Shown in pieces: positions 34,501-46,751 of a stretch of 64,000 nt of DNA. The notes beneath the pieces are model-generated. The model had not been told where the DNA came from and did no database searches. It was given only the letters and a program-made list of their open reading frames with translations. How positions within the stretch are numbered: position 1 is the first letter of the stretch; the number at the start of each line of letters is the position of its first letter. Source of the DNA: Branchiostoma floridae (lineage: Eukaryota; Chordata; Leptocardii; Amphioxiformes; Branchiostomatidae); NCBI RefSeq assembly GCF_000003815.2, contig NC_049996.1:14868619-14932618 (forward strand). The letters run 5' to 3'. The translations under genes and the position numbers were made by a program.

Positions 34501-37500
34501 GTCATGTTCGCGTGTGTTCCGCAAATTTGAAATAATGGCATGTGCAGCACTCAGATTTTCAATGAGTTCTCACCATCCAACGACGTCTCATCTTTGCTCA
34601 ATGAAGGTCGATATGCAATGAGATGGTGTTATTTAACCTTACTGTATGTAAAAATGACTTAAAAATTGAATTTGAAAGGTGCTTTAACACTGCCATTTGG
34701 AGTTATGTACAAACTCATTGAAAATTTTTATATATATACAACAATACCATAGGCATTCCTGTGGACAGATTCCTGTACAATTCCTAGAATTCTTCACACA
34801 ATTTGGACTGCACACTACTATGCCATTAGACTCGCCCCTGAGGCGTCATCAAAAACAGTAAATACTTTTATGTAAGTGTTAAAAAGCTTACTGTTTCTTT
34901 TATACAGGGCATCAGAGGTACCAACCTAACCAACCTTGGTAGCATCAATGGTACCAACCCAACCAACATTGGTACCATTGATGGTACCAACGCATCCACC
35001 CTTGGTAGCATCAATGGTACCAACGCACCCAACCTAGGTATCATTGATGGTACCAACCCAACCACTCTTGGTGGCATCATTGAGACCAATGCACCCAACC
35101 GTCGTAGCATCAATTTTACCAACACATCCACCTTTGGTAGCATCAATTATGGTACCAACCCAACCAACGTTCGTATCACCAATGGTACCAACCCAACCAA
35201 CGTTGGTATCACCAATGGTACCAATCCACCCACCCTTGGTAGCATCGATGGTACACATGGTACCAACCCAGTCAGTTGCAAAACTGGTGGTAGCGACCCA
35301 CCCATCACAGGTGAGTATTGAAAGTAAAATCTAAGCTTTTATAGGTACAAAGTTATATCTAGACACAGTTTTTAATAACATCTGCTCACCGACACAATTT
35401 CATTGTCGTAGTCCAGATGTCAGAAGAATTTCCCAACAAGAATTTGTGAGTATTTGCCCAACAACTCAAGCTTGCGCTTAAATGTGTCCCGGCATCAGGA
35501 GATCTGAGTTAAGGCTAATCAGCATATGACCCCCTCCTTATGACCCCCTCCTGCAAAAGTGGCGTGTTCCTGACGTCACTGCTGGAGATAGGGTCATTCT
35601 GTGAACAAGGTCGACGGAGTTGGCCGAAAATTTAAGTCCCTATATTAATTCAGTGTTGGAAGGAAAGTTTAGCTATTTCTATAATGTATTCTACCAACAC
35701 AGATGAACTTTCATGCTAAGCATATAGACTGAGTTTATGTTCTCATTATCATTTTTGGCCCTAAACTCAAATAAAGTTAATACCCAACTTTGGCAAACGT
35801 TTGAATTTTGAAAAGTCTAAAAATTCATATCGAGAAAATATTTCATGAAATGAATCTATCACCGTTACAGAAAGTGCCTGCCAACTGGACACCATGTCTT
35901 GCCCAGCAGACAAGTTGCTTGTGATTGACGATACCTTTTTTGGACGGACGACCAGAAAGACCATGAGGGGCTGTAACTGTGGCTGGTTCAGCTCATGTAA
36001 CTTGGATAGGTGTGGAGAAAGGGAGGCACGGTAAGTAGAAGCATCATACTGATGTCTTTTTGTACACCCTGTTCTGAAAATGACTAAAATTGGAGGCCTT
36101 ACTTTAAGCAAGATACCCTGAAGACGCGCTTACACTTGGGAGCACATCCTCTGACAAGCATGAAATTCTGATTGACCATGGATGCTACAGGTCACATATG
36201 GCCAGTGTCTGACAGTAAATTTCAGCTTTATTCCCTCAAATCTGCACCTCAAAATGCAGGAAATAGTGAATCAGCGAGTTATGCAAAGTTTACTGAGTGA
36301 GGATGTCCCCAGACCCCCTATAATACTCGCACCTGCAGCCGCATGCCGAACGGCAAGAAAATTTGATCATCTATGATGAAATCCTAGCAAAAAGCCTGAC
36401 TGACCTGCATGTAATTACAACTCTATATGTGCATTCCTGTCTTTAAGAATTGTCCTACAGGGGAGGTACTACAAAACATTTCTACTTGCCAAAACCTCAA
36501 CTTTTCACCCTAGATTTTGTATTATTTATTAACATTTTTACATGAAGTTGTAGCAAGGAAATCCTAGAAAAAGAATTAGAAATATGATTTGTAGATTCAA
36601 TTTTTTATAACATCAGGAGTTTGTATATTTTGTTTATTGACGTGAGGGTTGCTTGTAGTCAGGAACTGTTGCATTTTAGTGTCATTATTGATAGTACTAT
36701 AAGTCATTTTGTTCCATCTTGTATCTTGTATCGTTTAACAGAATGTTGCTAAACATTGCAAAAGTCAGGGCAAGGAGAAAGTGTCAGGGTTTCCAGCAGT
36801 GCAGGATGAAACCATTAATGTCGACGACTAAATTTGGTAACCCGTGTGTTGCGGGTACCAAGAAGTACTTGGAGGTAACGTACCATTGTGAAGGTGGGCA
36901 CGAATATCTATTTCTCTTCTAATTGCAGGATTGTGCATGTAAATTCTTTTCAGGTACAGGCACAGATACAGTGGTACAAGTCTCAGTGCCACACATAGCC
37001 AACCATGGCCTCCCAACCTTCTCCAGACCATGGTTGGAAGTTAAGCCCCTGTCACACATACATGTAGCCAACCATGGCCTCCCGACTTTCTCCAGACCAT
37101 GGTTGGGAGTTAAGCCCCTGTCACACATAGCCAACCATGGCCTCCCAACCTTCTCCAGACCATGGTTGGGAGTTAAGCCCCTGTCACACATAGCCAACCA
37201 TGGCCTCCCGACTTTCTCCAGACCATGGTTGGAAGTTAAGCCACTGTCACACATAGCCAACCATGGCCTCCCAACCTTCTCCAGACCATGGTTGGAAGTT
37301 AAGCCCCTGTCACACATACATGTAGCCAACCATGGCCTCCCGACTTTCTCCAGACCATGGTTGGAAGTTAAGCCACTGTCACACATAGCCGACCATGGCC
37401 TTCCGAAAAGTTCCTTGCAGGTGCCTTGCAGCCGAAGGAAAACGGTACAAGATAGAAAGCCCGACAAAAATCCCTAAAAATCAGTCAAAGAAACGCCAGA

Positions 37501-39701
37501 GCCAAGCCTCTGCTCGGAGATTGGTTATGTGTGAGTTTAACAGGGGCTTTAACTTTTAACATAAGGCCACACCAATTTAATTTCTTGGTTCTCACATTTT
37601 TTCAATAAAATATTAGCATGGTCGGTCGAAAAAAAAAATTTGCAAAAAGTCTTATATAACACAAAAAAACATTACGTAAGTAGTCAAGTTTTCAGATTTT
37701 CATGGCATGAATTATCCAATGAATCTCTTCCCTTGATTTTATACCACTGTTCTGATTATGTGACAGCAAGTAAGCGCTCTGATTGGTTTATCAGCAATAT
37801 GTGCCCCTGGAATGGGTTTTTTTAAAGGTCTGCAATAGAAAATCTATTACCTATTTTTCTTGGGACTAAATCTTTTTTTTTTTTAAATCGGAAAAAAATG
37901 GGTCGGGAAATCCGAGAACCAAGAAATGATATTGGTGTGGCCTAACTACACAATGACACCGTCTTTTGTAGTGGAAAATGGTCATGTTTGTATGAGAGGT
38001 TTTCCTCATTTCCATGTCAACACAATTCTATGGATGACATCAACACGCGCATCCACGCGCAAGTTTTGTCCACTTCAAAAAACAAAGTTTCCAATTAATC
38101 ATTCGCAAGCATCATAGTCATGTTAATCATTGAAAGCATCAGACTGCAAAATGAATTAAAATATGCGGAAAATAAAAAAAAATGGAAAAATGGATACTTT
38201 TGCCTAGAATGCCAAAGTCAAAAAAGAAGGCGTGAAAAAACAAAAATGAAGAATGTACAATTGTTTGTTATACATTCCCTACTCATGAAGGCAACTTTCC
38301 TTTTGTCAAGCTTTTCTTTGCATATGCCAGGGTTGGACAAGTCCACTAGCCCTATTGTCCAGGGCAAGTGAAAGTGCTGATCGGGCAAGTGCATGTCCTA
38401 CACAACTTGCCCGATCGGGCAAGTAAGATTTTCCCATGAATAAGATTTTGATCTACTTATTACTTTCCACAGTCATGGCATCATGCATTGGTAAACACAA
38501 AAAATAGTGCCAAATCACCAATAATAAAAGAATTCCATTGCCGGAAGTGAAAATACATAGGAAATTTTTTTTTCTTTTTCAAATTTTTGGCAATTGGAAA
38601 GTTGGTTCGGGCTAGTAAATTTGTCAGGTACTTGCCAGATAGGACAAGTAAATTTAAGAAAACTTGTCCAACCCTGCATGCTCGTGTCAGTTTTGGGCTT
38701 CCAATATGTCATCCATATAATCAAATCAACTAATGGCCTAAACAGTCAAAATGGTAATCTTTGGATGGAATTTACCTATTAGTAATATTATGGTGTTTTT
38801 GCATCTTTAAAATTGTAAAAAGTGGTGCCCACTTTACTAAAGCATTTTACTTGTATCACCTGCAGAAAAGAAAGAAAGAGTCAGATCCCGAATAGCAACT
38901 GGCCGCTATCCTAGCCCTACAGGGGGACTGGCTGTGTCATCCGATAATGAGATATTTGTGACTCACAGCTCCAGAAAAACAATCCAAGTCTTTAGCATGA
39001 AGGGTGCTAAACTCCGCAGCATCCCTACAGGAGACATGACACCATGGCGTATAGCCACAGGCCCCAACAACTCCCTGTGGGTTGTTTTGCAAGGAGGCCG
39101 CGAAAATCGCCCCATGTATGAAAATGCTGTCAGTCAGTACAGCAAAGATGGCCACGTCCTTGCCAAGTACAATTGCAATGGCCGATTCAGAATCCATGGC
39201 ATTGCAGTGGACAAGCTATCCGACAAGATCATACTGACAATAGAACGCTGTTCTGGTGGAAGATTGCATACAACGGAGTTTGTGTGGTTCCGTCCTACTC
39301 ACACACAGGGGATGCCAACATGTAACATGACCAAGTTCGGGTCGATAGAAGAAGGACGGGTGCCACAGTCTGTCGCAGTGGACAAGAGAGGGAACATCTT
39401 CATACCAGACAGTCATGGCCGTGTTTTGAAGTATGACAAAAACGGAGTCTACCTTTCCAGTATCGGCAGTCATGGCACAGGAGCAGGGAACCTATATGAG
39501 CCCATGGGAATCTGTGTGGATAGTTGGGGCCGTGTGATTGTGGCTGATTATGGTAACCAGCGAGTGGAGATGTTCACAGCTGAGGGAGATCATGTCTGCA
39601 CTGTTGCCTACATCAGGAGTCCAGTGCGTGTTGCTATAGGTGGGGAGGGGCAGGTTGTAGTGTCCGATGTATTCTTCGTAACAATCTTGCCCAAACATTA
39701 A
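31577..39701 (+). CDS. lectin-NHL receptor, copy 2 (damaged membrane-exon donor)
   Basis: Exons: 31577-32648, 33785-33873, 34908-35310, 35871-36030, 36742-36893, 38866-39701; 903 residues if spliced as in the other copies. Residues 1-357 form an acidic tail with NPIY, HFYVIP, QPYAV and three NPMY repeats. A membrane helix (LFAALAVALLLAGPVTAG, about 365-385) follows VRRC, so the N-terminus faces the cytoplasm. The stalk (388-521) repeats GTNPTNLGSIN-like 11-mers with about eight sequons. The SUEL lectin (about 524-625) keeps FFGR and KYLEVTYHC, with a two-residue deletion before SCPADK. The six-blade NHL propeller spans about 638-903. A MITE (33877-34083) is inserted inside the donor of the membrane exon, leaving GTACTG instead of GTAAGT, so normal splicing is doubtful. 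A polyadenylation signal AATAAA lies at 39797. Confidence 0.85.
33307..33650. mobile_element. CTCGAAATA-end family element, TGCAGGT type
   Basis: CAGGGTTCGAAATAC and TATTTTGAACCCTG are terminal inverted repeats. The perfect 5-bp target duplication ATAAC lies at 33302-33306 and 33651-33655. ACCTGCAC motifs fill both subterminal regions. It lies in intron 1 of lectin-NHL copy 2 and is absent from the same intron in copies 1 and 3. Confidence 0.8.
33877..34083. mobile_element. TA-flanked MITE interrupting a splice donor
   Basis: The terminal inverted repeats CTGTAATTC and GAATTACAG are flanked by a TA duplication (33875-33876 and 34084-34085). Removing the element restores AAAGTAAGTGTTTATC, the donor context of copies 1 and 4. 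A second member lies at 40586-40797. TA targets suggest a Tc1/mariner-like or related transposase; no coding sequence remains. Confidence 0.9.
34182..34700. other. insertion of unknown type in intron 2 of copy 2
   Basis: Intron 2 of copy 4 runs directly from CATTAACAGCCAATTGGAAT to GTACAAACCCATTC. In copy 2 about 500 extra bases lie between the equivalent points. The insert has CpG-rich patches (about 34290-34520) and loosely inverted ends (GGCGCCCAGAGCAATTTTT against the complement of its right edge). It is probably a non-autonomous element; the ends are not precisely fixed. Confidence 0.4.
36985..37400. repeat. roughly 60-base minisatellite in intron 5 of copy 2
   Basis: About six to seven tandem units carry CACATAGCCAACCATGGCC and CCAGACCATGGTTGG, spaced 60-68 bases apart; some have an extra ACATGTA. 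Each unit holds the inverted pair AACCATGG/CCATGGTT, so it can fold. Copy 3 keeps a single unit at 51308-51361, showing the unexpanded form. Confidence 0.9.
38328..38676. mobile_element. CAGGG-end element, GGCAAGT type, in intron 5 of copy 2
   Basis: CAGGGTTGGACAAGT and ACTTGTCCAACCCTG are inverted ends. Internal ACTTGCCCGATCGGGCAAGT-type palindromes fill the flanks. Intron 5 of copy 4 has the empty site (about 62413-62440, CTTTTCTTTGCACATGCTCA), so the insertion post-dates the duplication or was lost there. Confidence 0.75.
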
Positions 39702-40585
39702 AGCCACACCCATTCAAACCTTCACTCCATTTTTGTCCTACATCACAATTCACTGTTTTTACCAATTGAAATTATCTGTTAAAAAAAGGTTGTTGAAATA
39801 AAGATTTAATTGAAATCAATTGAAATACTGTATACAAAAAAAATACAGAATGATCAAGAGAATGTGATATAATTGATGTCCATGCAAAGAGCAAAAGGTG
39901 AATTTATGACCATTAGAGTTGAACTACATGTACCTATTGTACATTTGTAATACCAAAGATCTGCTATATGTTGTGTTATACCATCAAGTAATTTATGTGT
40001 TTGGACTGAAGGAATATTTAACTCTCAAGTCCATTCAAGCTAAGGTCCGTCCAAGGATAACAACAATTCAGATGTATAAAAGCTGAAAGATTGTATAAAA
40101 GCACTGTACTAAAGTAAGGACTGTTGCAAAATGTGACTCCACATATACCAAGTTACATGCATGACACAACATCATAACATAATAGTATGCATTGTTTACA
40201 GTAGCAATAAGATAAGAACATAAAAAGAATATGTTGCACAGCTAAAAAAAATGCTATAAAATGTCAGCATCATACTGTAAATAATATAAAACAACCTCAA
40301 CGCACTTATGGAAAAGAGCTTACTCAATTTGCTTGGATGAAGACACAAACCGTAGCAAAGCCATGTTCCATTATCTACTATCAAAAAAGTGTTTGCTTGA
40401 ATATTGTGCTTAGAGTTTGACTGATGTAGAGCGGTGGCCCATTGGTGTGTACTTGGCGGAAAACGCGAGCTGTAGCAAAGCCGCACTACGCTACCAGCAG
40501 GGCTCGAAATATTTTTGTCTGTCTACTGACTTTTGAAATTGCCTGCACTAGAGAAATGTTGAAATTAAAATGCGCCATTCAAATA

Positions 40586-40797
40586 CTGTAATTCCTGATT
40601 TTTTCACTGTACTTTTATGTTCATGGTTTTCACATTGATGACTGTAACATGAATTTATCATCACTGATAACAAATAATACATGAGACTTTTCCATGGGCA
40701 CCTGCTGCCACCGTGAACATTTAGTTCCGAGAAAAAGTTAAATTTTCTCTCATCAGACCGTGAAAGTTTGGTACCATGAAGACAAAGTGAATTGCAG
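40586..40797. mobile_element. TA-flanked MITE, second member
   Basis: CTGTAATTC and GAATTGCAG ends with TA on each side (40584-40585, 40798-40799). The interior is closely similar to the element at 33877-34083, including CCGTGAAAGTTTGGTACC. It interrupts an older CTCGAAATA-end element. Confidence 0.8.
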
Positions 40798-43071
40798 TAT
40801 ACCTCAAAGGTGGATAAAACAGGTACGTTTTTAACATACTTTGTACACCTGTTTTATACGAACAAAGTATGTCAGGGAAAACTGCCTCGCATAGAAACTA
40901 ATTAAAAAGTTACTGTAATGTTGATGTACTTACAATAATAGAAACTATCAGTGATCATCATCACTGTCCTCATCATGATCAGCTGGGTCATTTCTCATGT
41001 ACATGTATCTTTAGGAATTACAAGGACAAGTCTTAAAATTCTGGACAGGTGCAGGCTAGGTACAGGTAGACACCAGAACTACCTGCACAGACCAACTTTT
41101 ACGTGCTCTAACTCGCATGCACAGGTGGTATTTCTTTACACTAGCTACATGTGCATGTACATGTACTTTATAAAGCATCATGCTTCACCTGAGTTGAGGA
41201 TGAGAAATAAATTTTGACAGAGTTTCAATTGAACTTAAAAAATAACATGTTTCTGTAATGTACTACACAATGAGTACAAGAAGTTATTGTTACTTTTATG
41301 AATTTTTTTGTTTTGTCAAAATTGTGTTCAATAAAACTGCAAGAGTAAGACTACACACTTTTGCATGTTTTTATTCAATTGTTTGTTTGAACCTTTATTT
41401 CTTTGTTTATTCATTTAATCTTCTGGTGGCCACTTCAACAAAGCATGCTGATTTCGAAGGAGGCCAGAAAAACAGAAGCAATGGAATGGTACATAGATAA
41501 CAAAACGGAGATTTAGACGTTATCATAACACACCAAACATCTGCTTGGAGGTTACTGAATTACAAACACACGAGTGACGTCACATGGCCAAACATGGGTC
41601 AGAAAAGTCCCAAAATTTGCAGTGAGATCGCTTCGTTTCTCCACAAACTACGGCCCAACATGGTCACAAGAATATAGCACGCAAATTCCGACACGATTTA
41701 CCTCCTGAAACCGACGTTGTACGGCTTCCAAGGACAAATTTTCCCCGAAGTGTCCTTTCCCTCCACCTTGTCTTGGAATTTACATCTGGCGCGTTGTGCG
41801 GTGAAGTGCATTGTGGGTGACACATGTTGATTACATCAATTACTTGTTACCGCTACGAAAAAAATTAATGACAACTTGAGGACACCATTAAGTTGATATT
41901 AAGTCGAGTTGCCCGGTAAAAATAACAACAATGCTCTGCGTTCAACCTGAGAAATGTTGCAGTCCCCATATCTCTACATATCAACAAGTCCTTGATATCA
42001 AGAAGACTTTACATTTCTTACCACCTTCAACTTTCCGTTTCTACAGATTGAGGGACTAAATGTCAACCCTCAAATGTACAGTCTTCAGTAAAAGAGGCCC
42101 ATGGAACATTAGTTATGTCAAGGGCAGCAGATATAGAGTAACCCGGAACACCCCCAATGGATAGTCCCATTCAGCACCAAGGCCAGGGCGGTGAAACCAG
42201 AACATAACGGTGCGGTTCTAAAAGTCTACAAAGATGGGTCCATATGCATGAAACCAATGCCTTCTTGAAGTTGCTTGGGATATTTAACATTTAAGTCTAC
42301 AGGCAACTTAACTTAATGTAACGTTATATCAGTCAACGTTTGTAATTGAGTTAACTCCAAGCACACAACAAGTCATGAACATCTTACCTGAAAATAATCT
42401 GGTGAAACATCAAACAGAACATTGATAACACGATTTAACTTACATTAAGCATCTGCATTTAGTGATGTAGTATTGAATGCACCATAAACAAGTGCTTCTG
42501 AAAAAAGCTGCCATTTTCGCCTTCTAAAAGGATTTTAGTGGTGGTCAGTTGAGGAGTACATCATGATGGGATGCGATGTATGTAAGATGTAAAATTGTTA
42601 ATAAAGATGAAGTTATTTATATCATTGAATGGCACAAGGCCTGACTTTGTAGTGGAAAACTTTTTCTTGTGTAAAGATAAGTAATTTTTGTGTCAAATAT
42701 GACAATTTTGATAACCTGCCAGTTAAAGATTGAGAAAACGTAGAATCAGACTTGTTTTGATTTAAGTAACAAATTATCTTCTGTTTTAACTTACCTCACT
42801 TTAACGTTGTGGATGTGTGAAAATAAAAATAAAGAAATCCCAATCCTGGGTTTCCATGCTCTGGTCACAAGACGAAAGAGTTGTGTATATAAAATGAAAC
42901 AAAACCATTTGAAAAAAACTGGCCGCATATTTTAGAAAAAAAGCCTGGATGTTAAACAAAATCACATGAAAAGAAAACATCAAACGATTCAAAGTCTTGA
43001 ATTGGGCTCTTTCTGTCAAAAGACATTATATGGGATTTGTTGAGCAAAGAAATAAGAGAAAAAAAAACTTT

Positions 43072-43160
43072 GTCATAACTGGGAGTCGAACCCAAGCATG
43101 CGGAAATTGACTGCGTTTAGAACGCAGAACCTCATCATTAGACCGCTCGGCCATCGTGAA
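43072..43160 (-). tRNA. tRNA-Leu-like pseudogene with CTA anticodon
   Basis: Read on the minus strand, it shows GATGGCCGAGCGGTCTAA (D arm and A-box of Leu-type tRNAs), a five-pair anticodon stem CTGCG/CGCAG around the loop TTCTAAA, a long variable region, and the T arm TTGGGTTCGACTCCCAG (B-box). The anticodon position reads CTA, which would decode UAG. The acceptor stem pairs at only about five of seven positions and the D stem is poor, so it is most likely a pseudogene or tRNA-derived repeat. Confidence 0.5.
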
Positions 43161-43709
43161 ACAGTTGCGCAATCGGGGTTTAGACAGGTTCTAACAATGG
43201 TTAAGTTAAATTGACCTACTAAACAATCCATGGAATGAACTGCTTCTATCAAGATTCTTCACAGGATATTGCGGCCCCTGGATCTAAAGAGTGAAGACAG
43301 ATCTACAACTGAGCTACGGAACCTGGGATACCAGTTTGGCAAATTTCATGTTACATGTATAGAATGGTTTCGCCTACGTCACGGCAACGTCGCAGGCTAA
43401 CGGCAAAAATGGAAAAATTCCTAACAATGCAGATCCCTGATACTGTATACAAATTGCATACACACCACCAATAAAGGGTGATAATTCTGAAACGTTTCTG
43501 ATAACTTCCACAATACCACATAAAGAAGAATGGTTGATTCCAGAACCTTCCCATGGAGAAGAGTGGTTGGCTCCATCACCTCAACATCAAGAAGAATGGT
43601 TTAAGAGTTCCACTACATCATTGGGTTGATCGTTTTATAACTGTGGAGAAAAAAATCGTAAATCAGCATTAAAACCAAATCAAAGGTAAAATGAGACATG
43701 GAATTAACA

Positions 43710-43790
43710 CGGTCTTGTGTAGGCATAATGCATAGTGACTGTGTAGCTGATGAACCCAGAGGTCCTGGGTTTGAATCCCACCTGACATAC
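43710..43790. repeat. tRNA-derived repeat, second copy
   Basis: Matches the block at 19540-19625: GCTGATGAACCCAGAGGTCC, then GGTTTGAATCCCACCTGAC. It carries the B-box-like motif and continues into unrelated sequence on the right. Confidence 0.45.
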
Positions 43791-44725
43791 CAGTTGACCA
43801 GAATGCCCTTGCACTTCCAGAGCAAGCCGCTAGGGGGCCAAAACATACACCACTTCTTCGTTACATCACAAGCTATCTGCCACCAAAAAATCAAGATCAT
43901 AGCATGTCCAGGTCAAAAGATACAAAAAATCAAAGTTCTGCTGTAGTACCAAGGTCACTCACCTGGGGACCCAAAATCAACCTTAACCTTTGTCTTCCCA
44001 ACTCCTACCCACAGACCAAATATCATCACAATCCATCAAGATGTTCTAGAGCTATGGTGACCACAAATATCCCGACACACAAACAGCCAGTAGGATCCCA
44101 CCCACACAGCGGCTGTACCAGGAAATCTTACAATCTCTGATTAGGCCACACCAAACTAATTTCCTGGTTCTCAGAATTAAAAAGAAATACTGCTGATTGC
44201 AGAAGAGGAATATCAACAGAAAAAGAGGATACAATCTGTATGTAATGATACACAGTTTAAGGGAGTCAATATGGTCAGATGCTAGTTTTCCTCTAGCTTT
44301 CTGTTTGAATCATTGGCATCTTGCTGAATTCATACTAAGAAGAGTAAAAAAAAACTAGGAAAATAAATTGATGTGAACAGCCAAACCAATGAATAAATAC
44401 ATAATAAATAATCATTCATCATGCCATAAGCAGTTCTTCATCTCACTTATTAGTCTGCCAGTTTGGAGCGCCACACCTCGACCAGAGCCGGCTGGAGAGA
44501 ATTTGTTTCTTCTGACTAGAAATTTTGCCAGTAACAGTCTGTGAGACAGCTGGACACAGTTAAGTAAACCTGGAGCAGTCTTCACTTACAAGGCTTCAAT
44601 TAACAGTAAGTGTAACGAGTCACAAATAACTGTAAAGCAGTGGATTAGATACAAAACAGTACAATGCAGTATCACATGAATTGCTAATGATTTCATAATT
44701 TGGTGTAATGATTGATGTAACCAGT

Positions 44726-45236
44726 CAGGGATCGAAATACTTTTTTATTGCTACATGCAAAATTGCAAGTTGGCAAAAATTTTACGTGCAATTTAAAATA
44801 TTTACATGCAAAATACAACTAGTCTATACTGCAATGTTCTAGCCACCATCCATCATTCTGTACTTTGGTGGAATGTTGCTGCTCTGGATGGATAAGAATT
44901 TTGCCCATTCTGTCACTGTTGATGGACTGAAATTGGTACATGAAAATATAGACAGAACTGCAAATTTTGGAAAGATATCCACATAATCAGCATGTTAGTT
45001 TGCAGCAAAGCAGAATTTGATTGTTTATAATACCTACTGACAACCGGTGATGATCCCCGTCAGACAAACAAAGGCACTGTGGCCTCTGGGCCTGTAGTAA
45101 AAATACTGAGCCTCAGTATTTTTACTACGGGCCATGTATTTTCAACATGCAAGATTACAAGTTCAGAAAATTTTTACATGCAAATCTCAAAAATTATGTG
45201 CAAATTGCAAGTTAAGTATGTCTATTTCGAACCCTG
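44726..45236. mobile_element. CTCGAAATA-end family element, TGCAAAT type
   Basis: CAGGGATCGAAATAC and TATTTCGAACCCTG are inverted ends, with the perfect 5-bp target duplication CCAGT (44721-44725, 45237-45241). The paralogous flank of copy 4 has the empty site TTACCCAGTCATC near 56605. Subterminal motifs are TGCAAAT/TTGCA-like rather than TGCAGGT. Confidence 0.85.
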
Positions 45237-46399
45237 CCAGTCATCATGATCTATGACTAGAAAAGTTTGTTATCAAGAGGACTTGGTTGCTTTAGCAAAA
45301 GTAAGTGCTGCTGAACAGTCCTATAGCTTCCAATTCTCATCAATATTTATCCAGTACTCATCAATTATTTCTCAAAAATTGCCATCCCATGCACTCATTG
45401 TTTGGAGCTCAAAATCTTAAGCTTAGGAGCATATATTTTCATTACTTTCTCCTGATTTATAGACAAGATGAGATATTTTGCGGCCCAGCGAGCAATTTTC
45501 CATCCCAGAGGGAGAGACAGGTTCTGGAGAAAGCCCTGTTAGTTTCTAATGATAATAACTTTATTGCATAAAGACCATGCCTAAAGGTTGATTGCAAACA
45601 AAGTAAAACAGCGGTATACAGAATATTTAACAAAGAAGTAAAATTAAGTAAACATTCAAGTTAAAACAGAAATGACATCTAGTCTAAATTTTTAAGTATT
45701 TGACTTCAAAAAGAGAAAGAGGGAGAGGAATTGTCCAAAATTTTTATAGATAAATGGGTTGGACGACTTAAGCAACGGTCGTCAAGGTGTGAAAAGCCTG
45801 AAAAAAATAAACAATTCTTCCTGCGAGTAAACCTAACATGTATGTACACACACAACCATTTTTCAATCTGATAATTAGTCTACTTTGCACAGAGGAGGAT
45901 CAAACCTGCTTCTCTCCCAACAGACTTCTTTCTTTAATCTTTCATCTTTATTCATAAAATCAACATTGCAGAGTTACCCCCGAGGAGTAGTACCTCTTAA
46001 AACATTGATTTTACAGAAGTAATTTAGGTCCTGATAAAACAAACAATGCTGGTATTTTACCTACATGTATTTTGTAACTAATCAGTAGTGGGGTACTAGT
46101 ACCAGTACACAATGCCCTAACCTCAAGTGGATCCTACTAACAACAGTTGATGATGACAGATAGAACTTTATTGCATGAAAATTGTACATGGTACAATGGA
46201 TGACAACAACTATTACACAAAGTACAAAATAGAGGTATAGAATAAAGCTTAACATCCTAATCAACATAACAATAAGGGCTAATACAATCATATAGTGTTA
46301 CAATCGAGTTGGGCTAATCATGAGTTTCGGTTTTCTTTCTAATAGCAAAGCAGTCTTTGATATTTTTGCCTACCTTTGCATTATGAGAGTTGTGGATAT

Positions 46400-46690
46400 G
46401 ACAAGTTGCAAATTGTACTCAGAATTACACCATAGCCAAATTTTGAGCACCAGGGACAGTACTCAGGCTACTGCGGCTGTTGGTGAGTACTGGGGTTTGG
46501 ATCATGGCCAGTTTGAAACTTTATAACTTTCAAAACTATTATATACTGAATGGTTGTCAGCTGAGTGTGTATCAGACATTGTGTATCAGACCTCAGACAC
46601 TGTTCTTTTATAAGATGCTTGTCAAATACGAGAAAATCTTAAAATTCTTGCTGAAAATACAGGATGAGTTAATATTTTGAGTACTATGAT
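46400..46690 (+). promoter_or_regulatory. conserved upstream block of copy 3
   Basis: Counterpart of the block at 31231-31470: same CTCAGGCTACTGCGGCTGTTG and ACTTTATAACTTTCAAAAC motifs at the same distance from the ATG. A probable promoter or 5' untranslated exon, inferred from conservation among copies only. Confidence 0.35.
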
Positions 46691-46751
46691 ATCATTTGCA
46701 CCAAATAACATTTCTTAATAAGATCTCATTCTGGCCTTTTCACCAGACACA

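Larger units (their letters stand above)
39702..46399. other. intergenic stretch between copies 2 and 3
   Basis: No gene is supported. It contains a 3' flank paralogous to that of copy 1, a broken CTCGAAATA-end element (pieces at about 40500-40585 and 41040-41135) interrupted by a MITE, a tRNA pseudogene, a SINE-like block near 43700-43800, and the duplicated 5' flank from about 44390. A segment at about 41655-41830 absent from the paralogous flank at 25990 is GC-richer than its surroundings. Confidence 0.45.

Noticed and set aside
36919..37477. Paired 180-codon frames on both strands with repeated SNHGLEKVGRPWL and ANHGLPTFSRPWL.
   Set aside because: They are a tandem repeat inside an intron of lectin-NHL copy 2; copy 3 has only one unit. 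Openness follows from repeating one open unit.
43255..43330. A second tRNA-like stretch on the minus strand with TAGCTCAGTTGTAGA.
   Set aside because: An A-box-like motif is present, but no T arm or B-box follows and no cloverleaf can be drawn.
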